Positions 18,853-26,244 of a stretch of 64,000 nucleotides of DNA are shown piece after piece (the first letter of the stretch is position 1; every line of letters starts with the position of its first letter). The notes under the pieces were generated by a model. It searched no databases, was not told the DNA's origin, and saw nothing but the letters and a program-made list of their open reading frames with translations. Where the stretch lies: positions 1-64,000 of the forward strand of contig CAYGPJ010000001.1 of assembly GCA_964351865.1 (NCBI GenBank), given 5' to 3'. The stretch comes from JBCDJI01 sp964351865 (GTDB lineage: Bacteria > Verrucomicrobiota > Verrucomicrobiia > Methylacidiphilales > JBCBYL01). The translations under genes and the position numbers were made by a program.

Positions 18853-19884
18853 ATGCTGAATTCAACCAAACAAATACTTTCAGTCAGACGAATCTTATTG
18901 GCATCATTACTGAGTTTTATCGGTTTTCTGCCAACTGTTTGCGCCTATGGGCAAGAGATTCCGCCGGCTCAAGGAAAAGCACTAGCGGAAAATTTCGTTA
19001 ACCATATCGAATTGAACGGCTCCCCATTACCTGAAATCTGGCAGGAAACCGCTAAAGATTTCAATGAGGAACCTGCCGACGACAGTCCGGCACAAATGAG
19101 ATACAAGCAAGCTGTCACTGAATTAGCCAATTTCCTGAAAGGGAAAAACGTTGTGCTGGACAGAGGAACTTTTGAAGATAGAGATCTCCCCTTCGTCTTT
19201 GAGGAAGACCAATTGATTATCCCCGCTTGTCTTGAAGCATATCTGGCCCCGTTGCCCCAGCAGTTTGATCCTAACAGTCTATTTGCTTTTGCACTGGATG
19301 CAAGCCCGGAGGAAGGCTATGCGCTTGACTATTTCATGAGAGATAAAATCGACTATATGTATCCAGTTGTCTACGGACGGAAAAAGGATGCTCCTCGCAT
19401 CCCGTCTGCTGATGTTCTTGAATACGTGTTAGGACTCGAGCAGGATTACTACAAGCCTCTCTCTGATTTGGGTTTTACGATTCAAGGAAAAAATACTCCC
19501 ATCGAGGTGCTTGCCCTGGTCTTACTGCAAAGCTATTGCCAGCAGTTCTACCGCCCGCATAAAGAGGACTGGGATAATCCGACAGGAGAGTTTTTCTTTT
19601 CAACTCAGGATATGGTGGATTTTCTAAACAACCAACTTGCCCGTCTTAAACCGGAAGATGAGGATAGCAGAAAAAAGATTGAAGATTGCATTGAGAAACT
19701 TAAGTCCAGAGAGTGCTCTACCACCCTTGAAAAAAAGGGAAATACTCTGGAACTGCAGGTCTATAGAACAACTGATTCTGCGAAAGTTGTCCATGAAGTG
19801 ATTACCCTATCCGCTACTTCCCCGCATAAATTCCAGACCAGGAAAATCAAAGAGGAACTTTGTGCCTACCCGAAGAGGTTATAG
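18853..19884 (+). CDS. Secreted protein of unknown function
   Basis: Start at ATG 18853 is supported by CGGAGGG eight bases upstream; an alternative ATG at 18799 adds 18 residues. A signal peptide (ILLASLLSFIGFLPTVCAYG) precedes a 310-residue acidic, mostly alpha-helical mature protein with three Cys. I recognise no domain. It follows the GH36-type gene with 129 bp spacing, shares its AT-rich composition and ends at a good terminator. The two genes therefore form a likely unit. Confidence 0.7.
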   Translation: MLNSTKQILSVRRILLASLLSFIGFLPTVCAYGQEIPPAQGKALAENFVNHIELNGSPLPEIWQETAKDFNEEPADDSPAQMRYKQAVTELANFLKGKNVVLDRGTFEDRDLPFVFEEDQLIIPACLEAYLAPLPQQFDPNSLFAFALDASPEEGYALDYFMRDKIDYMYPVVYGRKKDAPRIPSADVLEYVLGLEQDYYKPLSDLGFTIQGKNTPIEVLALVLLQSYCQQFYRPHKEDWDNPTGEFFFSTQDMVDFLNNQLARLKPEDEDSRKKIEDCIEKLKSRECSTTLEKKGNTLELQVYRTTDSAKVVHEVITLSATSPHKFQTRKIKEELCAYPKRL

Positions 19885-19921
19885 GCACTTTACCTGTAAT
19901 TCTGGAAAACAAACTATTTTC

Positions 19922-19950
19922 GAACCCAATCAGGGCACCTGACTGGGTTC
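19922..19950 (+). terminator. Terminator-like hairpin
   Basis: GAACCCAATCAGG-gcac-CTGACTGGGTTC forms a long stem with one G-T pair, followed by ACAACTTTTG. It lies 38 bp after the unknown secreted protein. Confidence 0.65.
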
Positions 19951-20157
19951 ACAACTTTTGACAAAGTTAGACGAGTTGATGTCGCAAAATTTTTTTCTGT
20001 TTATTCATCATCCCCTTAGCTACCCATTATAGAGCTTGTCCCAAAGCTGGGCATATCAGATATCAGTTCTGATGCGTATTAGGGCACGTTGTGTTTAATC
20101 TGGCGTTTTAGGTGTAGCGATCGACGAGATCCTCTACGAGGAATCTCATCCTTGTCT

Positions 20158-20398
20158 ATTGCCCTTTAGGTTATAATCCCACTGATTTCTTCATCCGGGT
20201 GGATGAAGAGCATAGCCCCCAGTTGCAACTGGGGGCTATGTCGGGAGCCGGAGATCGTTCTTATCCTGGTTCGGTTGCTGATGCGGCCAGAACGTCATGT
20301 AGCTCGATCACGGCTCCTTATGTTTTATTAACTCGTAGAGTTGCCAGAACGGCTTCCAAAGCGCAGCCAGTTCGCAGCACAAGGAGGAGTATAAATTC
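20158..20398 (+). ncRNA. Candidate bridge RNA region of the IS110 element
   Basis: The segment between the left end and the transposase has no credible ORF but strong structure. There is a hairpin TCTTCATCC-gggt-GGATGAAGA (about 20188-20210), followed directly by a perfect 30-bp palindrome with arms CATAGCCCCCAGTTG (20211-20240). In IS110-group elements this position encodes the bridge RNA that pairs with donor and target. The RNA itself is inferred. Confidence 0.5.
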
Positions 20399-21328
20399 AT
20401 GAATGCAAAAGTTCAACACCTCGGTATCGATGTGGCCAAAGCCAAACTCGATGTCGATCTTCACACCAAAGTGATCCAAGTATCTAATGAACCTAAGGGC
20501 TTCGCAGTTCTCAAAAAGTTCTTAACTAAATTCGAGTCACCCATCCATATCATTGTGGAAGCCAGCGGTCCCTACCACCTGCCACTGGTGGCCTGGCTTC
20601 AGGCCAACGGCATCACCGTCTCGGTGGTCAACCCGCGCCAGGTGCGCGACTTCGCCAAATCTAAAGGACAGTTAGCTAAGACCGACAAGATCGATGCTCG
20701 GCTGCTGAGTCAATATGGAGCCGAGCGCCAGCCTAAACCAACTCAGGCGCTGCCCGAGTGCTGGGGGTTACTAGCCGGACTGGTTGATCGCAGGGAGCAG
20801 ATCCTCTCGATGATCACTGCCGAATCCAACCGTCTCGATCTTCAGCCCCCGCAAGTCGCCAAACTCATCCGTGCCCACCTGCGTCAGCTCAAGGCCCAGT
20901 TGGTCAAGGTCGAAGCACAGCTCAAGGAACTCGTTGCCGAACATCCCGATCTCAAACTCAGGCACGACACCATGACTCAAGTGCTCGGAGTCGGCACCGT
21001 TACCGCCTTAGGGCTACTCGCCGCCGTGCCCGAACTCGGCACGCTCAACCGCGCTCAGGCCGCCACCTTGACCGGCACCGCTCCACTCAACCGCGACAGT
21101 GGCACATGGAAGGGGCATCGCACCACCTGGGGTGGCAGGAAGAAGGCGCGCAAGGCTCTCTATATGGCTGCCGTCGTTGCCAGTCGGCATAACCCTCCAC
21201 TTAGGGCCTTCTACCAGAGATTAATCGCTCAAGGCAAACGCCCAAAAGTCGCCTTGGTGGCCATCATGCGAAAACTCGTCATCCACCTCAACTCACTACT
21301 AAAATCACTCAATCCCGTCCACGTATGA
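20399..21328 (+). CDS. IS110-family transposase (DEDD plus Tnp20 domains)
   Basis: A 309-residue transposase. The N-terminal RuvC-like DEDD domain has Asp11 in LGIDVAK, Glu54 in IVEASGPYH, and Asp96/Asp99 in KTDKIDARLL. The C-terminal Tnp20 part has VLGVGTVTALGLLA, LTGTAPLNRDSG and a Ser in MAAVVASRHNP, the candidate second catalytic residue. A strong AAGGAGG lies eight bases upstream of ATG. The length is slightly below the usual 320-350 but all motifs are intact, so the enzyme is probably functional. It sits inside MITE copy 2 with the candidate bridge RNA upstream. Confidence 0.92.
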   Translation: MNAKVQHLGIDVAKAKLDVDLHTKVIQVSNEPKGFAVLKKFLTKFESPIHIIVEASGPYHLPLVAWLQANGITVSVVNPRQVRDFAKSKGQLAKTDKIDARLLSQYGAERQPKPTQALPECWGLLAGLVDRREQILSMITAESNRLDLQPPQVAKLIRAHLRQLKAQLVKVEAQLKELVAEHPDLKLRHDTMTQVLGVGTVTALGLLAAVPELGTLNRAQAATLTGTAPLNRDSGTWKGHRTTWGGRKKARKALYMAAVVASRHNPPLRAFYQRLIAQGKRPKVALVAIMRKLVIHLNSLLKSLNPVHV

Positions 21329-21586
21329 AAAGAGAGTTGCTACATTTCCCAAGGGTGAGAATATCCGGAGAATTTCTCGTAGACTCGCGATGTATCGGAG
21401 TTGCCGACGATGTGCCGAATTGCATACAACATGCTCTAGAGCACTTCCACGTTAAGTGTTAACGTTTCTGCGAGAACGCTGAACACTAGGGGACTGCTCT
21501 AGGTCTCCAAACTAAAGAGACATAAGTGGCGAATTTGCCTCCTATGCCTCAAATTCGTAGTCTACAAATTTTTGTGGAGCAAAGGT

Positions 21587-21609
21587 TGTATCTTGTATCT
21601 TGTATCTTG
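21587..21609. repeat. (TTGTATC)3 short tandem repeat
   Basis: Three consecutive TTGTATC units sit at the left edge of the broken SDR fragment and may mark a rearrangement junction. Confidence 0.6.
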
Positions 21610-21785
21610 AGCACCTCCAGCCTGGTGGGCGTGATGGGGCAGGAAATTGACGCGGCCTATACCGCGACCAAAGGAGGCATGAATACTTTAACAAAATCCA
21701 TATGGCACTGGGTTACGCTAAAGATGGGATTCGCGTGAATGCGGTCTGTCCGGCAGCATCTGGACGCCGATGCTGCGCAAAAGGT
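21604..21785 (+). pseudogene. Fragment of a short-chain dehydrogenase related to the fucose dehydrogenase gene
   Basis: The fragment reads LSTSSLVGVMGQEIDAAYTA and TKGGMNTLTKS, then shifts frame near 21700 to continue GYAKDGIRVNAVCP. It matches residues about 140-190 of the SDR at 32497-33264, including the catalytic YxxxK. Both ends are missing and a further frameshift follows at CPAAS. Divergence from the intact copy suggests an old, separate paralogue rather than a recent duplication. Confidence 0.75.
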
Positions 21786-21939
21786 TCTTCTCAGCGCATG
21801 ATCTATGATTTTCGCACATCATTCCGGCACCACTCCGGGAAACTATCGGCAGAACCATTTCTCCGGTTAACCTGTACCCCTGCATCCCAGCATCCCAGCA
21901 TCCCGAAGCGGGTTGCTTCTTATACCCAAACAACAAATA

Positions 21940-21970
21940 CCCCTGTGAGAACATTACAGACACACAGGGG
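21940..21970 (-). terminator. Terminator-like hairpin after the second PEP-CTERM gene
   Basis: CCCCTGTG and CACAGGGG form an 8-bp stem. On the minus strand the stem is followed by TATTTGTTGTTT. It lies about 32 bp past the stop at 22003. Confidence 0.6.
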
Positions 21971-22002
21971 ATAAGTGATTTAAAGATTTAAAAACTTAAA
22001 GA

Positions 22003-22713
22003 CTAGTTCTTGCGTCTCCGCAGGAATAACAGCAATGAACCTCCAAGAAACAGCAGTGCAAAACTGCTCGGCTCAGGAACCGCTGTTACGGTAAAGCTAG
22101 TAAGACGAAAAACAGGGTCAGTAGTGGTGCCTAATCCATCAAATGATAATCTCGCTACAGTGCCGGAGGTATAGTTATAACCTATGGTTGGGGTGGAGGT
22201 AGTATTCAGCAAGTAGTTTGTGCCCGCGCCACTGTTGGTACCATCAAGAAAAGTCAGGTTGACGTCCAGACCGGTTGTGTAGGATCCCAAGGCAAGTGCG
22301 TCAAAAGTGAGATCCTGATCAAAACTAAAAGACCATGCTTCGCCAACATTAAAATTTTGCGCATCGTTGGTAAAATCTCCGCCCTGCGTGCGCATACCAA
22401 AACCAAGACTCGTAATGATAGTTTGGTTGTTACGAGAGTCGGCAACATTACTTAGGCCGTCTTGACCTAGGAGGTCTACCGTAGTCAAATCGAAACTAAA
22501 CGGTCCATCAACAAATGTCTGAGATGCGCCCACGCCTGCGCCGTCGAGATTGCCGCCATCTCCAACAGCAGAAAAGTTGATAACCAACTGGCTTTGCGCA
22601 TTGTAGGTCAATGCAAGTAAGCAGATTGCAAATGAAGCAATGACGCATTTAAGCCTTGAAAGGCGGTATAGATAAACGGGTTGTGTGGTTGGTTGTTTGC
22701 ACTTTAAGTTCAT
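22003..22713 (-). CDS. PEP-CTERM protein with GEAW-type beta domain
   Basis: The 236-residue product has a signal segment ending TYNAQS, a domain with the hallmark FNVGEAWSFSFDQDLTFDAL (about 115-135), and a C-terminal VPEPSS, hydrophobic helix and RRRK tail, the exosortase-dependent PEP-CTERM signal. The GEAW domain recurs at 49387-50082 and at the C-termini of both GH141-like proteins, so it may be a surface or carbohydrate-associated module. An operator-like palindrome lies 45 bp upstream, and the upstream DNA is shared with the PEP-CTERM gene at 9848-10594. Confidence 0.87.
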   Translation of the reverse strand: MNLKCKQPTTQPVYLYRLSRLKCVIASFAICLLALTYNAQSQLVINFSAVGDGGNLDGAGVGASQTFVDGPFSFDLTTVDLLGQDGLSNVADSRNNQTIITSLGFGMRTQGGDFTNDAQNFNVGEAWSFSFDQDLTFDALALGSYTTGLDVNLTFLDGTNSGAGTNYLLNTTSTPTIGYNYTSGTVARLSFDGLGTTTDPVFRLTSFTVTAVPEPSSFALLFLGGSLLLFLRRRKN

Positions 22714-22868
22714 ATTTGCAATATATTAATAGTTTAGCGGAAAACCAATATATATTTTATGCAAGCATGTGCGCGAATCGTCTGTTTTTAAGGTCTACTC
22801 TAGCACTCTGAACCCACATTACGGTGTGAAAATTGGAAATTAACCCATTCACCTTCATACCTTAGGGC
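22700..22868. repeat. Upstream region duplicated at 10620-10800
   Basis: About 170 bp upstream of both PEP-CTERM genes align, including CCAATATATATTTTATGCAA, the operator, CTACTCTAGCACT and a long block around AAAATTGGAAATTAACCCAT. The homology ends where MITE copy 1 begins in the other locus. Confidence 0.8.
22758..22775. promoter_or_regulatory. Operator-like palindrome, site 5
   Basis: TATGCAA-GCAT-GTGCGCG lies 45 bp upstream of the PEP-CTERM gene at 22003-22713. Confidence 0.6.
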
Positions 22869-22870
22869 AA

Positions 22871-22951
22871 TGGCCTGGCCATCCGATCCACATCGTTGAG
22901 TTCACACGCTGGCGCGCGATGGTTGAGGGGGAGCCCATGCTTACGCTTTAG
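22871..22951 (+). pseudogene. Short coding remnant of unknown origin
   Basis: Twenty-six codons read WPGHPIHIVEFTRWRAMVEG and EPMLTL before TAG, with coding-like composition but no start. It occupies the position of MITE copy 1 in the paralogous locus. The parent family was not recognised. Confidence 0.25.
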
Positions 22952-23039
22952 ATGCCACCTTTGTTCCGATCGACTAAACATCTAACTAGGTAGCGAATGC
23001 TTAATAGATGTACCTATTTTTTTAGTAGCACTAACGCAT

Positions 23040-23057
23040 TGCGCACATGTTTGCGCA
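23040..23057. promoter_or_regulatory. Operator-like palindrome, site 6
   Basis: TGCGCAC-ATGT-TTGCGCA lies 89 bp upstream of the esterase at 23146, with one mismatch between the arms. It corresponds to site 4 of the paralogous locus. Confidence 0.65.
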
Positions 23058-23090
23058 GAAAAGCCTTTGCTTAAATTTAAATGACAACAT

Positions 23091-23186
23091 ATGGCTATTT
23101 GTCGAAAAAATCATACACTAAAAAAACAACCATACACTGATTACGATGCACCTGAGACGCACTACCCTCCCCCTCAATTTAAATAA
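23091..23186 (+). CDS. Upstream ORF overlapping the second esterase start
   Basis: A 31-codon ORF starts at the same ACAACATATG position as 14815-14895 and ends with the same PPPQFK. Relative to that copy it carries a net 15-nt insertion that keeps the frame. No strong Shine-Dalgarno is left here (AAATGACAAC instead of AAAGGACAAC). Confidence 0.3.
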   Translation: MAICRKNHTLKKQPYTDYDAPETHYPPPQFK

Positions 23187-24759
23187 TGGAATACTATCCT
23201 GCCTGCTCCTATTGAGTGCACTTGCCTTATCGCATGTAGAAGTGGATGCGGCTCCCACGGAATCGAATCGCTACGTCTATGAAGGCTCGCCAAAGTTTGC
23301 TTACGGATTTTCGTCGCATATGGTTCTTCAGCGTGACACGCCCGTCAACGTATGGGGATTTGCTAGCCCAGGCGAGTCGGTCACCGTATCCATAGATGGC
23401 AAGCGGGCACGTGGACAGGCAGATCAATACGGGCAATGGCTCGTCGCATTGGATGCGATGCCGGCAGGCGGCCCATATACCTTAACCCTTGAGAGCGGTG
23501 ACACTGACGTCGAACTCGAGGATGTCTTGCTGGGTGACATCTGGATTTGCAGTGGTCAATCGAACATGCGGTATGGATTGGACCGTCAAGATAAAGACAA
23601 GAATTACATCTACGCCGATGAACTGGCTGCGATCCAAGCCCAAACGGAGTTCCCTATTCGCCACGCCATGGGAGACGACAAGGAGTTGAAATGGCATGAG
23701 GTCGACTATGAAACAGTAACCAGTAAAAAGAAGAATCGGGCAGGAGTTACCGCCGTGGGTTACTACTTTGCGAAACGACTTCGTGAAGATTTAGGTGACG
23801 TGCCAATCGGGATCATCCAGACCGGCGCAGGTGGCAAGGCGATCAGGCATTTCATACCTAAAGATGTCCAGTGGAACGACCCGGAATTGAAGAGTCTTTG
23901 GTTTGGCCCCCATTTCTCCGGCGTCTCATATTGGGATCAGTTGATTAAAAAACATGGCGAAGAAACATTGAAACAGCATGAAGCCGCCGTGAATGCCTGG
24001 ATGAATGGGGAGACTGCGTCCGAAGTGTGCCCTGTCTATATTTCTAACTACCCCGGTTACCTTTACATAAAATCCATTCCGCCACTGAAAAATCTGAAGT
24101 TTAAAGGAATGGTCTGGTATCAGGGAGAGAGTGACGCCTCAAGGTTTGTAGAGTATCCTTACCATCTGGAGGTCCTTATTGATCATTACCGGGATTTTTT
24201 CAATTACCCGGACATGCCTTTCATTACCATTATGTTACCTCCCTACAAGAGTAAACGCTACCCAGCGTTTACAAACGCGCAGCTTACAATGGCTGATCGT
24301 AAGGTCGGGGTATTTGCATCCTACGCGCCCGAGGCAGGAGATGAGAAAGATATCCATCCTCCCAGAAAAGAAATTATTGGGGAACGAGCCGGCTTGACTG
24401 CTTTGGCCGAGGTCTATGGCGCGGCTGAAGACTCCCTCGGACCACGTTTTGACCGTGCAAGCATACGCGGCGGTGTACTCCAGTTAGACTTTAAAAACGT
24501 CAAAGGTGGACTCAAACTAGCAGATGGAGTCACCGAACTCACTGGTTTTGAAATCAGCGGTTCCGATGGAGAATGGACTCCGATGTCTGCCGAAATTTCC
24601 TCCAATCAGCAACATGTTGAAATCACCATACCGGAGTCGCTGTCGTCTAAAACATCACTGGGCGTCCAGTTTAACTGGAAACCTTACTACGTGCCGGTCC
24701 TCTATGGCATGAATGATTTGCCTGCCATTCCTTTTCAAGCTGAAGTATCGAACCACTAA
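23146..24759 (+). CDS. Sialate O-acetylesterase-like SGNH esterase (paralogue B)
   Basis: This 537-residue secreted esterase is the paralogue of 14855-16552. The first 75 residues are almost identical, then the proteins diverge while keeping the frame of the family: GQSNM with Ser139, WYQGESD, and Asp402/His404 in DIHPPRKE. The signal peptide ends near VEVDAA. A predicted role is deacetylation of acetylated sugars in the extracellular polysaccharide. The sharply higher identity at the 5' end suggests gene conversion or a shared selected leader. Confidence 0.9.
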   Translation: MHLRRTTLPLNLNNGILSCLLLLSALALSHVEVDAAPTESNRYVYEGSPKFAYGFSSHMVLQRDTPVNVWGFASPGESVTVSIDGKRARGQADQYGQWLVALDAMPAGGPYTLTLESGDTDVELEDVLLGDIWICSGQSNMRYGLDRQDKDKNYIYADELAAIQAQTEFPIRHAMGDDKELKWHEVDYETVTSKKKNRAGVTAVGYYFAKRLREDLGDVPIGIIQTGAGGKAIRHFIPKDVQWNDPELKSLWFGPHFSGVSYWDQLIKKHGEETLKQHEAAVNAWMNGETASEVCPVYISNYPGYLYIKSIPPLKNLKFKGMVWYQGESDASRFVEYPYHLEVLIDHYRDFFNYPDMPFITIMLPPYKSKRYPAFTNAQLTMADRKVGVFASYAPEAGDEKDIHPPRKEIIGERAGLTALAEVYGAAEDSLGPRFDRASIRGGVLQLDFKNVKGGLKLADGVTELTGFEISGSDGEWTPMSAEISSNQQHVEITIPESLSSKTSLGVQFNWKPYYVPVLYGMNDLPAIPFQAEVSNH

Positions 24760-25016
24760 GTAATACGAATAGCAACCCGCCCAACTTTTCCAACAAGATC
24801 TGGAGCCGTTCAATGCGACCGATCAACCGGTCATGACGGCATTTCATTCAAGATTTGCCCCTTAGCGCAGGTCGCGAATTTCCTTATGCGGAAGCGGCTT
24901 CGAATCTATCTGAACCCTGGCATTTCGGTAGTGTCCTAATTTGAATCTCAATAAGAAAAATCTGTTTAGTTGACTCCCCAATATATAGTGACATATGTTT
25001 TTATAGCTTTGAGATT
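24760..25016. other. Intergenic stretch before the HicAB-like pair
   Basis: No gene is supported. The first part has some open-frame character without a family match; the last 70 bases are AT-rich and probably hold the promoter of the hicA-like gene. Confidence 0.35.
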
Positions 25017-25292
25017 ATGTCGAGGGATGATAAATTATTGAATAAAATACGTGATCCACAAAAAGCCAATAATGTTACTGTTGATGAATTATGCAGGGCT
25101 GCAACTCTGCTTGGGTGGCAACAACATTCAAAGAAAGGAACCAGTCACGTGATATTTTCACACAAATCTTGTCCTGATATTATTAATTTTCAGAAAGCTA
25201 AAAATGGCAAAGCAAAAACTTACCAAGTAAAGCAACTTAGAAATTTTATGATTTCAATTGAAATTTCAGAAGCTAGGAAAGTCAAAAAATGA
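25017..25292 (+). CDS. hicA: HicA/YcfA-like toxin
   Basis: Ninety-one residues. HicA toxins are small dsRBD-fold mRNA interferases with a catalytic His in a Gly-Ser/Thr-His motif; here KKGTSHVIFSH fits. The LLGWQQHSKKG preceding it and VKQLRNFM helix following it match the family. It is somewhat longer than typical 60-80-residue HicA because of an N-terminal helix. The stop overlaps the hicB start as ATGA, so the two are coupled in toxin-antitoxin order. Composition is AT-rich compared with neighbours, consistent with a mobile addiction module. Confidence 0.8.
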   Translation: MSRDDKLLNKIRDPQKANNVTVDELCRAATLLGWQQHSKKGTSHVIFSHKSCPDIINFQKAKNGKAKTYQVKQLRNFMISIEISEARKVKK

Positions 25293-25687
25293 AGCCACTA
25301 CTAGATTACCCCGTTCTCCTCATTTACAGCTCGGAAGATAAATTATGGTTGGCTCGCGTCGATCAACTTCCTGGCTGTATTGCGGATGGTGAAACTCAAG
25401 AAGAGGCACTTGATAATGCAAAAGAAGTTATCAAGGATTGGATTTGCGTTTCCAAGAAATTAGGTAGAGAAATACCTAAGCCTTTTGATGTTGAGTCGTT
25501 GGAAGAATTGGAGGCAGAACACCAGAGAGCATTACAAAGCACATTTAAAGAAGCTGTTAAAAAAGCAGCAAACAGGGCTATTCAAGAGCAGCTAAGTAAT
25601 CAAGAAGTTTACTCAGGATATACAGTATCTACTCAGCGGGCAGGATTTTCTAGAAGATCAACTCGTTCTTCTAAAATTCCCGCTTAA
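25289..25687 (+). CDS. hicB: HicB-like antitoxin
   Basis: A 132-residue protein with the HicB partial RNase H-like fold: WLARVDQLPGCIADGETQEEAL is the family signature, followed by a helix and a C-terminal basic tail that probably binds DNA or the toxin. It is expected to neutralise HicA and repress the operon. A terminator-like hairpin follows 16 bp downstream. Confidence 0.82.
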   Translation: MKPLLDYPVLLIYSSEDKLWLARVDQLPGCIADGETQEEALDNAKEVIKDWICVSKKLGREIPKPFDVESLEELEAEHQRALQSTFKEAVKKAANRAIQEQLSNQEVYSGYTVSTQRAGFSRRSTRSSKIPA

Positions 25688-25702
25688 ATTGAAGAGATAT
25701 AC

Positions 25703-25743
25703 GCCCTCACTGCGTCCACAGGCTTATCTATAGGGCTTTTTTT
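25703..25743 (+). terminator. Terminator-like structure after hicB
   Basis: GCCCT pairs with AGGGC across a 24-base loop and is followed by seven T. The stem is short. Confidence 0.45.
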
Positions 25744-25745
25744 AT

Positions 25746-25895
25746 TCACGACACAAGTTGCTCTGAATTTGGATCAATCCATGCGTAATGCTCCCCAGAA
25801 TCGCTTTTAAACAGCGATACAATGCCCGTCGTCCCCCATGCGGTCTTGCCCTGGAACTCTTCAATGTCACGCACGTCCTCGACATGGCTTACTTC
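25746..25895 (-). pseudogene. C-terminal coding remnant cut by MITE copy 3
   Basis: On the minus strand an open frame reads SHVEDVRDIEEFQGKTAWGT, then TGIVSLFKSDSGEHYAWIDP to a stop at 25746. Coding character is good but there is no start; the frame is lost exactly where the MITE TIR begins (25896). The parent family was not recognised. Confidence 0.45.
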
Positions 25896-26091
25896 TAGAG
25901 CATCTTGTATTTAATCAGACGCATTGGGTATGGCGAATGACAAGATCCTCCCCGAATGCTTTCGGGGAGGAATCTTATCCTTGTTCCCGTTGTGGGTGAG
26001 AATATCCGTAGGATTTCTCGTAGACTCGCGATGTATCGGAGTTGCTGACGCATTGCTCATACGTACGTCAAATTAGTTACAACGTGCTCTA
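25896..26091. mobile_element. MITE copy 3
   Basis: The most complete copy (196 bp). TIRs are TAGAGCATCTTGTATTTAAT and the complement of ATTAGTTACAACGTGCTCTA. The internal hairpin is identical to copy 1, and the block ATATCCGTAGGATTTCTCGT is conserved. Confidence 0.78.
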
Positions 26092-26244
26092 AGCCAGTCT
26101 GAGACGGATACGAGCCTTGTAAACTCGTCTGTATTCATAATTAAGCTATATCGAACCAAATCCCCCACTGTCCACACTCGGTCGGTAACACCAGCAGCCA
26201 GAGCCGGAGTTGTTTTGATGGATGAGTGTTTCAGGACATTACGG

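Larger units (their letters stand above)
20156..21341 (+). mobile_element. IS110-family insertion sequence, about 1.18 kb
   Basis: The boundaries come from comparing the interrupted MITE with intact copies. The left junction is near CTTGT-CT and the right near GTTG-CT, suggesting a shared CT core dinucleotide, as known for some IS110 elements. The long 5' non-coding region (about 240 bp) and very short 3' end fit the IS110 rather than the IS1111 subgroup. Exact ends are uncertain by a few bases. Confidence 0.65.
20080..21438. mobile_element. MITE copy 2, interrupted by an IS110 element
   Basis: The left part (20080 to about 20157) carries the TIR TAGGGCACGTTGTGTTTAAT and the hairpin GAGATCCTC-tac-GAGGAATCTC. 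The right part (about 21341-21438) carries GGGTGAGAATATCC...TCTCGTAGACTCGCGATG and the TIR ending ATACAACATGCTCTA. Both halves align to intact copies 1 and 3 in the same order, so the element existed before the IS arrived. Confidence 0.75.
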
